NCBI GenBank assembly: GCA_016841245.1
Contig: JAENZN010000018.1
Coordinates: 1 to 64,000 of the forward strand
Direction of reading: 5' to 3'
DNA length: 64,000 nucleotides
From: Syntrophomonas sp.
GTDB taxonomy: Bacteria > Bacillota > Syntrophomonadia > Syntrophomonadales > Syntrophomonadaceae
In this document: positions 8,610 to 17,059 of the stretch, in pieces
How the letters are laid out: every line of letters starts with the position of its first letter
How positions within the stretch are numbered: the stretch's first letter is position 1
Program-made: the position numbers and the translations under genes
The notes under the pieces: model-generated
Told to the model about the DNA's origin: nothing
What the model saw: the letters and a program-made list of their open reading frames with translations, nothing else
Databases searched by the model: none

Positions 8610-9503
8610 TTATTTATATTTGTTTTGCCACCATTCTCCCAATATAAATCCAGGTATTTTAGCCCAATATGGTAACCCTTTTTTATCTATACTATTTTGT
8701 TCAAGGTCCTGAACTGATATTTTTCCAATATATGCGTATGCCTGGCACATAATTGCATACTTCATTCGAACGGATAATTTAAATTTGGAATTTTGCATAA
8801 GCTGGCAATACTTAATCATACCTAATGGATTCTTAATTCGCAGTTTTTTCCCTAAGTTTGTCAACCCATTTTCTTGATACTCAGCAATACCAATTATCTC
8901 ATTCGTAAATACAATTTTATATTCCTTTGCCATCTCCATTTGCAAAACAATAGGTCCCACATATTTCTCATTTTCATATTCCGGATATTTATACTTTTCA
9001 ACTGCTCGTTTAAAATAACTAATACATCCATCATCTTTTGAGTAGGTGGAATCATGTTCAAATCTATCAATAATTAATTCTTCTTTTTGAATTTTCCCTT
9101 TTGTATGAAGTACATTGCCCTGTTTATCTCTGTAACGGAAATATATTGCACCAACAGATTCATTTTCAATATATTTTTTTCCTTTTGCTTTAATGCAACA
9201 TATAGCAGTAGGAAGAAGCAAATCATCGCTATCAATAATAGCAAATAAATCAATATCGCGGTTGTTCTCAAAAGCATAATTCAATGCACGAGCTTTTCCT
9301 CCATTTTTTTGCTTTAAATACCTTATTACAAAATTATGATTCTCTTGCATGCTATCTGAAATAAACTTTTCTGTACCATCGTTACTTCCATCATCAATAA
9401 TAATCCAAATAAAATTAGTATCATCTTGATTTTCAAGACTTTCTAATAATCTCACTAATAAATCTTTACGATTATAAGTCGCTGTAAGAACAGCTATTTG
9501 CAC
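8610..9503 (-). CDS. glycosyltransferase family 2
   Basis: A GT-A fold inverting glycosyltransferase of 297 residues. It begins VQIAVLTATYNRKDLL, with the family-typical TATYNR, then IIDDGSNDGT, KNGGKARALNYAF and the metal-binding DXD-type motif in IIDSDDLLLP. It should transfer a sugar from a nucleotide donor to the lipid-linked repeat unit. I chose GTG at 9503 because GGAGG lies eight bases before it; a TTG 15 bases upstream would put that GGAGG inside the gene. It sits between an acetyltransferase and the polymerase gene. Confidence 0.85.
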   Translation of the reverse strand: MQIAVLTATYNRKDLLVRLLESLENQDDTNFIWIIIDDGSNDGTEKFISDSMQENHNFVIRYLKQKNGGKARALNYAFENNRDIDLFAIIDSDDLLLPTAICCIKAKGKKYIENESVGAIYFRYRDKQGNVLHTKGKIQKEELIIDRFEHDSTYSKDDGCISYFKRAVEKYKYPEYENEKYVGPIVLQMEMAKEYKIVFTNEIIGIAEYQENGLTNLGKKLRIKNPLGMIKYCQLMQNSKFKLSVRMKYAIMCQAYAYIGKISVQDLEQNSIDKKGLPYWAKIPGFILGEWWQNKYK

Positions 9504-9539
9504 TTTATATACCTCCAAAATTTTATTCTATGAATATTT

Positions 9540-10121
9540 CTATAATCTTTTTTTAATTTCTTTCCCTGGTATTCCTACACAAATCATATTTTCATTAACA
9601 TCCTTGATAACAACACAATTAGCCGCAATTATTGAACCCTGGCGCAAATTTACACCATACAATATGGTAGCTTTTGCTCCTATCCAAACATCATCATGAA
9701 TAGTTGTTTTTTTTTCTTCGATTCCTTGATCTTTTATTGGAATATTCATAGCCGTATATACATGGCTTGTTGATAAAATCGTTACACCATGAGCAATCGA
9801 TACATTATTACCAATTCCAATTTCACCAGTTGCGTCGATATAACACATCGGATGTATACTTACATTATTACCAATGCTCAAGTTCTCTGGTCTAAATAAG
9901 TATACCCCAGGATGAATAGAAACGTTATCCCCACACTGCAATGCAACTGATTTTAACAATACATATCTAAGTACAAGCCCTATAATTCCTCTTGTCATAC
10001 GATAATGTTCAAAAAGTATAATTCTAAGTCTTTTAGGAAGTAGGATACAGGATTTGCTTAGCATAATTATTATAGGTTTAAATTTATTAAACTTATCTCT
10101 ACCTCTTGATTGTTTGGACAT
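9540..10121 (-). CDS. WcaF/NodL-like hexapeptide acyltransferase
   Basis: A 193-residue left-handed beta-helix acyltransferase of the maltose/galactoside acetyltransferase type. The hexapeptide repeats start near residue 70 (GNNVSIHPMCYIDATGEI, GNNVSIAHGVTILSTSHV), with the catalytic histidine probably in STSH, and end in VWIGAKATILYGVNL and CVGIPGKEIKKR. It likely O-acetylates a repeat-unit sugar from acetyl-CoA. Its ATG overlaps the epimerase stop by one base (TAATG), implying translational coupling. Confidence 0.85.
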   Translation of the reverse strand: MSKQSRGRDKFNKFKPIIIMLSKSCILLPKRLRIILFEHYRMTRGIIGLVLRYVLLKSVALQCGDNVSIHPGVYLFRPENLSIGNNVSIHPMCYIDATGEIGIGNNVSIAHGVTILSTSHVYTAMNIPIKDQGIEEKKTTIHDDVWIGAKATILYGVNLRQGSIIAANCVVIKDVNENMICVGIPGKEIKKRL

Positions 10122-11095
10122 TATAAATTATCCCTATACCATTCTATTGCTGCTACAATGCCTCGTTCAAAACTCCACTCAGGATTATATCCAAGTAACT
10201 CTTTAGCTTTACTGATATCAGCATTGCTATGCTTAATATCTCCTTTCCGATCACAACTAAAGATGGGTTTAATCTCCTTTCCTAAAGCTTTGCAAAGCTT
10301 ATTATACATATCAATCAGATATTCTCTGCCTCCGTAGGCGATATTATAGGCCTCTCCTGCTGCTTCACTAGGTGCTTTACATGCTTTCAGGTTTGCTTCT
10401 ATTACATTCTCGATATAAGTAAAGTCTCGGCTCTGCTTGCCATCACCATTGATGGTCGGTTGTTCCTCATTGAGTAACTGCTTAATAAACTTTGGAATAA
10501 CTGCTGCATATGCTCCATTAGGATCCTGCCTTTTGCCGAACACATTAAAATATCTCAACCCATAAGTATCCAATCCATAAAGCATGGTGTAAAGCTTCCC
10601 ATATTCTTCACCTGCCATCTTCGTTAAAGCGTATGGAGAGAGTAGCTTCCCTTCTCGTCCTTCCTTTTTAGGAAGGTTAGGCTCATCCCCATATACGGAC
10701 GAGCTAGATGCGTAGACAAATTTCTTCACGCCATTTTGTCTAGCAGCCTCCATCATGTTTAGGGTACCTTTGATATTAATCTCTTCATAAAAAAGCGGCA
10801 TCTCAATGCTTCTTGGAACGCTTCCCCAAGCGGCCTGATGGAGAACATAATCCACCCCCTCACAAGCCAACATGCAGGTATCTAAGTCTCTTATATCTCC
10901 TTTTAAAAAAGTATACCTTGGATTGCCGATAAACAAATCCACGTTGGCCTGCTTTCCGTTTGAAAGGTTATCCATACATCGAGCTTGGTAACCCTTATCT
11001 AGTAGAATCTCGCACAGGTTGGATCCAATGAATCCAGCGCCACCCGTAACAAGGAAAACCGCATCTTTTTCGAATATTATATTCTCATAGCCCAT
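10121..11095 (-). CDS. UDP-HexNAc 4-epimerase (WbpP/TviC-like SDR)
   Basis: A 324-residue extended short-chain dehydrogenase. The NAD-binding GGAGFIGSNL is at about 18-27. The substrate region holds HQAAWGSVPRSIEMP, the catalytic serine lies in YASSSSVYG, and the YxxxK pair in YALTK. LRYFNVFGKRQDPNGAYAAV is typical of WbpP/Gne enzymes that interconvert UDP-GlcNAc and UDP-GalNAc (or their uronic acids). The adjacent WbpO/TviB-like dehydrogenase supports this: the two together would make UDP-GalNAcA. Substrate choice is an inference. Confidence 0.88.
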   Translation of the reverse strand: MGYENIIFEKDAVFLVTGGAGFIGSNLCEILLDKGYQARCMDNLSNGKQANVDLFIGNPRYTFLKGDIRDLDTCMLACEGVDYVLHQAAWGSVPRSIEMPLFYEEINIKGTLNMMEAARQNGVKKFVYASSSSVYGDEPNLPKKEGREGKLLSPYALTKMAGEEYGKLYTMLYGLDTYGLRYFNVFGKRQDPNGAYAAVIPKFIKQLLNEEQPTINGDGKQSRDFTYIENVIEANLKACKAPSEAAGEAYNIAYGGREYLIDMYNKLCKALGKEIKPIFSCDRKGDIKHSNADISKAKELLGYNPEWSFERGIVAAIEWYRDNL

Positions 11096-11113
11096 AGCTC
11101 AAAACGTCCTTCC

Positions 11114-12433
11114 CTATAATCTCCAGTATCTGTACCCTGCTGCCACATATTCTTTCTTATCTAGTATACCTTTAATATCAAGAAGAACTTTGTTTTGGTT
11201 TGGTCCTTTTCTAAATAGCCTATTTAAATCTTCTTGCGTCAGGTTATGGTACTCATCATGACCTACTGCAATGACCACAGCATCCATGTCTTTAACATTA
11301 TCTATCAAATCAAACTCAATCCCATATTCGTGTTTTGCTTCTTTTTCATCTGCTTGAGAATCTACAATCATAGGTGACAAGCCATATTCTTTAAGCTCAT
11401 TAATAATATCAATTACCCTGGTATTGCGAGTATCCGGACAATTTTCTTTGAATGTGAAGCCTAGAATAGTAACCTTAGCATATTTAATTGGCACATCTGC
11501 TTTAATCAAATTCTTGATCAAATTCTCGGCTACATATTTACCCATATCATCATTAATTCTTCTTCCAGAAAGAATAATTTGAGAATGATAGCCTAGTTGC
11601 TCTGCTTTATATGTTAAGTAATACGGATCTACTCCTATACAGTGTCCACCAACAAGTCCCGGAAAGAAGTTTAAGAAGTTCCACTTGGTTCCTGCCGCTT
11701 TAAGCACTGCTTTCGTGTCAATTCCCATCTTGTTGAAAATAATGGATAGCTCGTTCATAAAGGCTATATTGATGTCACGCTGTGAGTTTTCAATAACCTT
11801 AGCAGCCTCAGCCACTTTTATGGACTCTGCTCTATGCACACCAGCATCTACGACAAGTTCATAAACCTTGGCAATAATATCTAGAGACTCCTCATCCACA
11901 CCAGAAACTACTTTTACAATGGTCTCTAATCTATGTATCTTATCCCCCGGGTTAATTCTTTCCGGCGAGTAACCCACCTTAAATTCAACTCCACATTTTA
12001 ATCCGGACTCTTTTTCTATAATCGGGATGCAAATATCCTCGGTAACACCTGGATAAACCGTAGACTCAAAAACAACGATTGAGTCTTTTGTTAGATTTCT
12101 TCCAACAGTCCGGCTTGCTGATTTTACCAGTCTAAGGTCAGGAGTATGATCAGTATTTACCGGTGTTGGCACCGCAACGATGTGAAATTTAGCTTCTCTC
12201 AATTTTGACTCATCAGCAGTGAACTCAACAGTCGTATTTTTCACAGCTTCATCGCCAACTTCCTTAGTCAGGTCTATACCTTTTTTATAAAGTTCAATTT
12301 TCTCTTTACTGATATCAAAGCCGATAACATCTGCTATCTTTGCAAAGGCAATAGCAATAGGCATACCCACATAGCCTAGTCCTACAAGTGAAATCTTTGC
12401 TTCTTTGTTAGTAATCTTATCGTATAAGGTCAT
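11114..12433 (-). CDS. UDP-N-acetylhexosamine 6-dehydrogenase (WbpO/TviB-like)
   Basis: A 439-residue nucleotide-sugar dehydrogenase. It has the N-terminal NAD-binding GLGYVGMPIAIAFA, the central FESTVYPGVTEDICIP, GYSPERINPGDK, and the catalytic cysteine in VGGHCIGVDPYYLTYKA, which oxidises the 6-hydroxymethyl group to a carboxylate in two NAD-dependent steps. The third domain has ILGFTFKENCPDTRNTR. Length and these motifs fit WbpO/TviB/WecC-like enzymes better than UDP-glucose dehydrogenase. GGAGG precedes the ATG; 18 bases separate it from the epimerase. Confidence 0.9.
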   Translation of the reverse strand: MTLYDKITNKEAKISLVGLGYVGMPIAIAFAKIADVIGFDISKEKIELYKKGIDLTKEVGDEAVKNTTVEFTADESKLREAKFHIVAVPTPVNTDHTPDLRLVKSASRTVGRNLTKDSIVVFESTVYPGVTEDICIPIIEKESGLKCGVEFKVGYSPERINPGDKIHRLETIVKVVSGVDEESLDIIAKVYELVVDAGVHRAESIKVAEAAKVIENSQRDINIAFMNELSIIFNKMGIDTKAVLKAAGTKWNFLNFFPGLVGGHCIGVDPYYLTYKAEQLGYHSQIILSGRRINDDMGKYVAENLIKNLIKADVPIKYAKVTILGFTFKENCPDTRNTRVIDIINELKEYGLSPMIVDSQADEKEAKHEYGIEFDLIDNVKDMDAVVIAVGHDEYHNLTQEDLNRLFRKGPNQNKVLLDIKGILDKKEYVAAGYRYWRL

Positions 12434-12450
12434 CTTCTATACGCCTCCGT

Positions 12451-13560
12451 TTATAATAGTCCCATTATAGTCATAATGGATTGATTAATAATATTTACAT
12501 CATACTTTTCTCTAGCCAGTAATAAACTTCGCTCACCCATGGTTTTATTTATATCAGGGTTCAAAATTAAATATTCCATTTTATCTACTAAACCTTCAAT
12601 ATCTTTCACAGCAACCAAGTAGCCATTTTCACCATCTGTTACAGTTTCTCTGCAACCAGGAGCCTCACTAGTAATAATTGAACGCCCCATAGCCATAGCT
12701 TCTAGAACTGTTTTAGGTGTTCCTTCATGATACGATGGAAGTACATAAGTGCTGCAATCAGTAATAAATGGTCTCACATCACTTTGCTCACCATAGTACT
12801 TAATAATTTCATTATCGATAAAGGGTTGCAATTCTTCCGGTCGCAATGAAGATGGATTGCTATCAAAAGGCCCAACAAGCAAGCAATTTGTATTTGGGTA
12901 TTTCTCCTTAATTATTTTGCAGGCTTCCAAATACTCTTTAATACCTTTATCTTTAATAAGTCTACCTATAAATAGAAATGCTGGTTCTTCTGGTAATGGT
13001 TGAGGCTTGAATTTCTCAAGATTAACCCCTGAGCCATTAATAATAACAATCTGATCTTCTTTTATAAGACCATTATTGATAAACTCATTTTTATCATCAT
13101 TATTTTGAAAAAACACTTTTTTGCTCGCCTTGCAAGTCACCCAATATTGTGTTTTCATGATTTTTTTTATTATCTTGTTCTTAAACCCTGTGCCTCTAAA
13201 TATGGAACCTAATCCGGCTATCAATGGATAAACTTCCCCTATACCATTATATTTAGCAGCTAAGCAACCATAAACAACCGTCTTAGCTTGGTACGCAAAT
13301 ATCTTATCTGGTTTTTCTTTTTTTATAAACTGATTAATCTCTTTATATGTTCTCAGATCTTTAAGAGGGTTTATGCCATTTCGATCAACGTACAGCTGTC
13401 TGTATTTTATATTGTTCTCTTCGAATTTTGTCTTCCAATCTTCTTCATTTCCCGGCCCCAATGCGATTACTGAATGTCCATGTTTTATGAATTCTTTCAT
13501 CATATCCATACGGAACCAAAACAATGATGGCGTATGACTTGAAAGTACGGCTATTTTCAT
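12451..13560 (-). CDS. glycosyltransferase family 4 (PglA-like)
   Basis: A 369-residue GT-B glycosyltransferase. N-terminal SSHTPSLFWFRMDMMKEF and IFAYQAKTVVYGCLAA resemble PglA/WbaZ-type enzymes that add HexNAc to an undecaprenyl-linked first sugar. The C-terminal domain has FLFIGRLIKDKGIKEYLEAC, and the donor-binding PSYHEGTPKTVLEAMAMGR with its EX7E-type glutamates. It may add the second sugar to the residue primed by the PglC-like enzyme upstream. It is separated by 17 bases from the UDP-sugar dehydrogenase. Confidence 0.85.
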   Translation of the reverse strand: MKIAVLSSHTPSLFWFRMDMMKEFIKHGHSVIALGPGNEEDWKTKFEENNIKYRQLYVDRNGINPLKDLRTYKEINQFIKKEKPDKIFAYQAKTVVYGCLAAKYNGIGEVYPLIAGLGSIFRGTGFKNKIIKKIMKTQYWVTCKASKKVFFQNNDDKNEFINNGLIKEDQIVIINGSGVNLEKFKPQPLPEEPAFLFIGRLIKDKGIKEYLEACKIIKEKYPNTNCLLVGPFDSNPSSLRPEELQPFIDNEIIKYYGEQSDVRPFITDCSTYVLPSYHEGTPKTVLEAMAMGRSIITSEAPGCRETVTDGENGYLVAVKDIEGLVDKMEYLILNPDINKTMGERSLLLAREKYDVNIINQSIMTIMGLL

Positions 13561-13583
13561 ATGATACTCTCTCTCATCTTAAA

Positions 13584-14255
13584 TTAGGCATTTTGCTTTC
13601 TTTTCTTATATTGTTCAACCTCTATTCGAATACCTTTACCGAAACTCATAGGTTTGTAGTCAAAAAATTTTTTTCGCATCGTTAAGGACAACATAAGCAC
13701 TGTAAAAAATTCTTTCCCAGATTTCTGGCGTTAACTGGTTGGATTAAGCTTTGACCACCATTGATTACCGGAATAAATCTGTACTTGTCTACTATTTTGA
13801 TAAACTTACTAATATTTCCATCACATAAGTCGCCATATATCATCGTAGGTCTTAAGATTATAATTTGTGTTGGGCAGGTAGGATCTTCCGTTAAGTTAGC
13901 TATATTTTTTTCTACGTTCCTGTATCCTTCTGAAACATATTTGAATTTTAAATAAATGCCTGTTGTGTGTACCAATATCACCCTTTCAACATTATTCTTA
14001 ATTGCAGAAGCAATGATCATAGGTGAATAACGTATATTGTAAATATGCATTACTGTTTTTATACCAATCATAGCTTTATTAATAAACTCTGCATTATCTA
14101 AACTCCCAACTACCTTCTCGATATTTAACCCGCTGTTATCCAGTAATGAGGTGTTTGTTGTTGCTCTAATAATACAACGGATAGAACCTTTGTATTGATT
14201 GTCTATCAGTTCCTGTAAAAAGTATCTACCTGTATGCCCTGTAACTAATTACATA
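13584..14255 (-). pseudogene. NAD-dependent epimerase/SDR family protein, dead
   Basis: A degraded SDR gene. Behind GAGGAAAAG the start reads ATG TAA (14255-14250), i.e. a stop at codon 2, then LVTGHTGRYFLQELIDNQY, a Rossmann NAD-binding start. The frame continues through VIHIYN-type, VILVHTTGIY, GYRNVEKNIANL (YxxxK-like) and IILRPTMIYGDLC to NARNLGKNF near 13715. It then shifts frame and joins, after what looks like an internal deletion, to FDYKPMSFGKGIRIEVEQYK, a typical SDR tail ending at 13584. Three independent lesions mean it is non-functional. An intact copy would have supplied a modified nucleotide sugar to this pathway. Confidence 0.82.
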
Positions 14256-14364
14256 CCTTTTCCTCTATTGTTTTACCTATTCCATCTTTGGTAACCTCAT
14301 TACTCCCTATTAGTTGGTTAATATCTAGTTGGTTGTTTTATATAATATTTATCATGCCGAAAAT

Positions 14365-14973
14365 TCATTCTTTTTTATCCAGGTATCCCGTTCCGCCTTC
14401 TACTACTCCATCTTTTGTAATAACACTGAGAATTGTTTGTAAGAAGCACTTCATATCCATCTTTAATCCTATTCTTTCAACATACTCCCCATCCAGCTTT
14501 GCCTTCACCGCAATAGGAAGTTCATCTCTACCATTAATTTGTGCCCAACCAGTTAATCCAGGCAATACATCGTTTGCACCATATTTATCTCTCTCTTCAA
14601 TCAGATCATACTGATTCCACAAAGCAGGTCTTGGCCCGACAATGCTCATTTGGCCCATAAAGATATTCCATATCTGCGGCAGCTCATCAAGAGAAGTTTT
14701 GCGCAAGAATTTACCAACCTTCGTAATCCATTGATCCGGATCCTCTAAAAGATGAGTAGGCGTATCTTTCGGTGTATCAATCCGCATAGTACGGAATTTT
14801 AATATATAAAAATTCTCCTTATGAAAACCAACCCTTTTCTGTTTAAAGAGCACCGGGCCTTGGGAGTCCAGCTTAATTACAGTAATAAGCATTAGAAATA
14901 TGGGAGATAATATAATTAGACCTAATAAGGAAAGGACGATATCAATAAGTCTCTTTAAAGCCAAATATCCCAT
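14365..14973 (-). CDS. PglC-like undecaprenyl-phosphate sugar-1-phosphotransferase
   Basis: A 202-residue monotopic phosphoglycosyl transferase that transfers a sugar-1-phosphate to undecaprenyl phosphate and starts repeat-unit synthesis. It has a single hydrophobic re-entrant helix (about 8-32), FKQKRVGFHKENFYILKFRT, the catalytic Asp-Glu pair in KTSLDELPQIWNIF, SIVGPRPALWNQYD, and LPGLTGWAQINGRDELP. The size corresponds to the minimal PglC/WcaJ catalytic domain. AAGGAGG precedes the ATG. Together with the 4,6-dehydratase upstream, the first sugar may be a UDP-GlcNAc-derived deoxy-amino sugar. Confidence 0.9.
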   Translation of the reverse strand: MGYLALKRLIDIVLSLLGLIILSPIFLMLITVIKLDSQGPVLFKQKRVGFHKENFYILKFRTMRIDTPKDTPTHLLEDPDQWITKVGKFLRKTSLDELPQIWNIFMGQMSIVGPRPALWNQYDLIEERDKYGANDVLPGLTGWAQINGRDELPIAVKAKLDGEYVERIGLKMDMKCFLQTILSVITKDGVVEGGTGYLDKKE

Positions 14974-15016
14974 GATCTCTGACTCCTCCTTAATAGTTGG
15001 TTAGTTGGTTGGCATT

Positions 15017-15040
15017 TATTTTGGTAGGAAAACCAAAATA
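15017..15040. repeat. small inverted repeat between dehydratase and PglC-like genes
   Basis: Nine-base perfect arms TATTTTGGT and ACCAAAATA around a six-base loop, in the 226-base gap between two cluster genes. Nearby are several TTAGTTGGTTA copies (about 14311 and 14990-15010). There is no T run, so a terminator role is uncertain. Confidence 0.4.
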
Positions 15041-15199
15041 GCATACTAGCTTTATGTCATCCCCAAGCATGAGCAGCAAACTACTCTTGCAGTACCATCT
15101 ATATGTCCAAAAATATATTAATTTACTACCGAAGTTAAGATAACTATAATGGAATGTTTCAATAAGGATATAAACAATTTTTGTATCAATTAAAACACA

Positions 15200-17059
15200 T
15201 TATTTATTTACGTCATTTTTCATAATATCTAGGTCTTTATGCTGGTTATATTCAGGTAATACCATACTTATTAGTTTTAATACATCTCCCCTGTTTAGAA
15301 AAGTGTTATGAATAAAAAGTTTTTCTATTTTCTCAATGATATTAGCCGATAAAGAGTCCTCATTTTCTTCTCTAATATATATCCTCTCATGCCTGGTAGC
15401 TGCCATTTGTTCACGGGCAGTGAAAAGCTCTTCGTAGAGCTTTTCCCCAGGCCTAATCCCCATAATTCGTATCTCAATGTCTTTGTCTGGTTCATATCCG
15501 TAAAGCTGAATCATATCTCTAGCTAGATCCATTATTTTAACCGGTTCACCCATATCCAATATGAAAGTTTCCCCGCCAGATGTAATAGCTCCGGCCTGTA
15601 TTACTAACTGTACTGCTTCTGGTATAGTCATAAAATAGCGGGTCATATCAGGATGGGTTACAGTAACTGGGCCTCCTTTTTGTATCTGCTGTTTAAATGT
15701 TGGAACCACGCTCCCCCTGCTTCCCAGAACATTTCCAAATCTAACCGATGCAAATTTAGTTTTGCTAATTCGATTAAAATCCCGAACCACCATTTCAGCA
15801 ATACGTTTGCTGGCTCCCATAACACTGGTAGGATTAACTGCCTTATCAGTTGAGATCAGAATAAAGGTGTCTACTCCTACCTTGTCTGATATTTCAACTA
15901 TATTTTTTGTACCCAGGATGTTGTTCTTTATGGCCTCTCCAGGATGTTTTTCCATCAGCGGAACATGTTTGTAGGCTGCTGCATGAAATACTACCTGCGG
16001 ACGGCTGCTCTTAAATACTTCCTGTAATTTATTACGGTCTTTTACATCACACAGTTCGGCCTCAATATGTAAGTTAGAAAACATTTCCTTCAATTCATTG
16101 TCAATATCAAAGAGGTTATTTTCGCTGTACTCCACAAGGATTATTTTTGCTGGATTATATCGGCAAATCTGACGGCACAATTCAGAACCGATAGAACCAC
16201 CTGCTCCGCTAACCAGAATATTTCTGTCTTTTATGTACCCGGCTATTTCATCAATATTTAAGTTTACTGGTTTGCGCCGCAGCAGGTCTTCTAATTGGAT
16301 CTCTCTAATCTCAGGTCTGCCATTAAGCAGTTCATCAGTACCATAAAATATCCTGGTTTTGATTCGAGTTTGGCGACATACATTATATATATCTCTGATT
16401 ACTGTACCATCAGCTGAAGGCATAGCGATGATAATCTCCTCAATGTCGTAATTGTCAACCAGCCGGGGTATATCCTGCCGGGGTCCCAACACAGGAATGC
16501 CGTATATACTCAGCTTTTGCTTAAGCGCATTATCATCCACAAAACCTACTGCCTGCAGACCCAGAGCATGATTATGGTCCAATTCACGAGCTACCATAGC
16601 TCCCGCATCACCAGCTCCCACTATCAGGGTTCTTTTAACAGCCTGTTTTTCTCCTTTAATAATAGCATTTCTTGTAATTCTCCAGAGCAGGCGGGAACCG
16701 ATAATCAATATTACCGCAAACAGCCAGGTAAGTATGTAGACACTGCGGGGCAGATACGGTAATGGGATTAAATAAATTAAAATCACCAGGGCTGCCATAC
16801 TGGAGGTGATCGCTTTTATTACACCACTTAATTCACCCAGACTAGCATACTGCCACATCCGGTTGTACAGCTTGAAGAAAACCATGCTGGCCAGTGCGAT
16901 AAGCGTCCACCAAGGAACCAGATATAAGGCGGCATCCATAAATTGCTCCGGGATATTGATATTGCCATCAAATCGCAGGAGCAGCGAGGTATAGAGTGCT
17001 ACGTTGACTAAAACAGAATCTATTATTATTAAGCCAATTAATCTAATCCAGTAAAACAT
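15200..17059 (-). CDS. membrane nucleotide-sugar 4,6-dehydratase (CapD/PglF/WbpM-like)
   Basis: About 619 residues: four N-terminal membrane helices (to about 110), a first Rossmann-like domain (RTLIVGAGDAGAMVARELD) and a catalytic SDR domain (LVSGAGGSIGSELCRQI, then VFHAAAYKHVPLMEKHP and STDKAVNPTSVMGASKR). As in PglF/WbpM, the usual catalytic tyrosine position is a methionine (SVMGASK). These enzymes dehydrate UDP-GlcNAc to a 4-keto-6-deoxy sugar, the first step to bacillosamine, QuiNAc or FucNAc. I chose ATG 17059 after CGGGGG. The gene overlaps the end of the ligase gene by 17 bases. Confidence 0.9.
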   Translation of the reverse strand: MFYWIRLIGLIIIDSVLVNVALYTSLLLRFDGNINIPEQFMDAALYLVPWWTLIALASMVFFKLYNRMWQYASLGELSGVIKAITSSMAALVILIYLIPLPYLPRSVYILTWLFAVILIIGSRLLWRITRNAIIKGEKQAVKRTLIVGAGDAGAMVARELDHNHALGLQAVGFVDDNALKQKLSIYGIPVLGPRQDIPRLVDNYDIEEIIIAMPSADGTVIRDIYNVCRQTRIKTRIFYGTDELLNGRPEIREIQLEDLLRRKPVNLNIDEIAGYIKDRNILVSGAGGSIGSELCRQICRYNPAKIILVEYSENNLFDIDNELKEMFSNLHIEAELCDVKDRNKLQEVFKSSRPQVVFHAAAYKHVPLMEKHPGEAIKNNILGTKNIVEISDKVGVDTFILISTDKAVNPTSVMGASKRIAEMVVRDFNRISKTKFASVRFGNVLGSRGSVVPTFKQQIQKGGPVTVTHPDMTRYFMTIPEAVQLVIQAGAITSGGETFILDMGEPVKIMDLARDMIQLYGYEPDKDIEIRIMGIRPGEKLYEELFTAREQMAATRHERIYIREENEDSLSANIIEKIEKLFIHNTFLNRGDVLKLISMVLPEYNQHKDLDIMKNDVNK

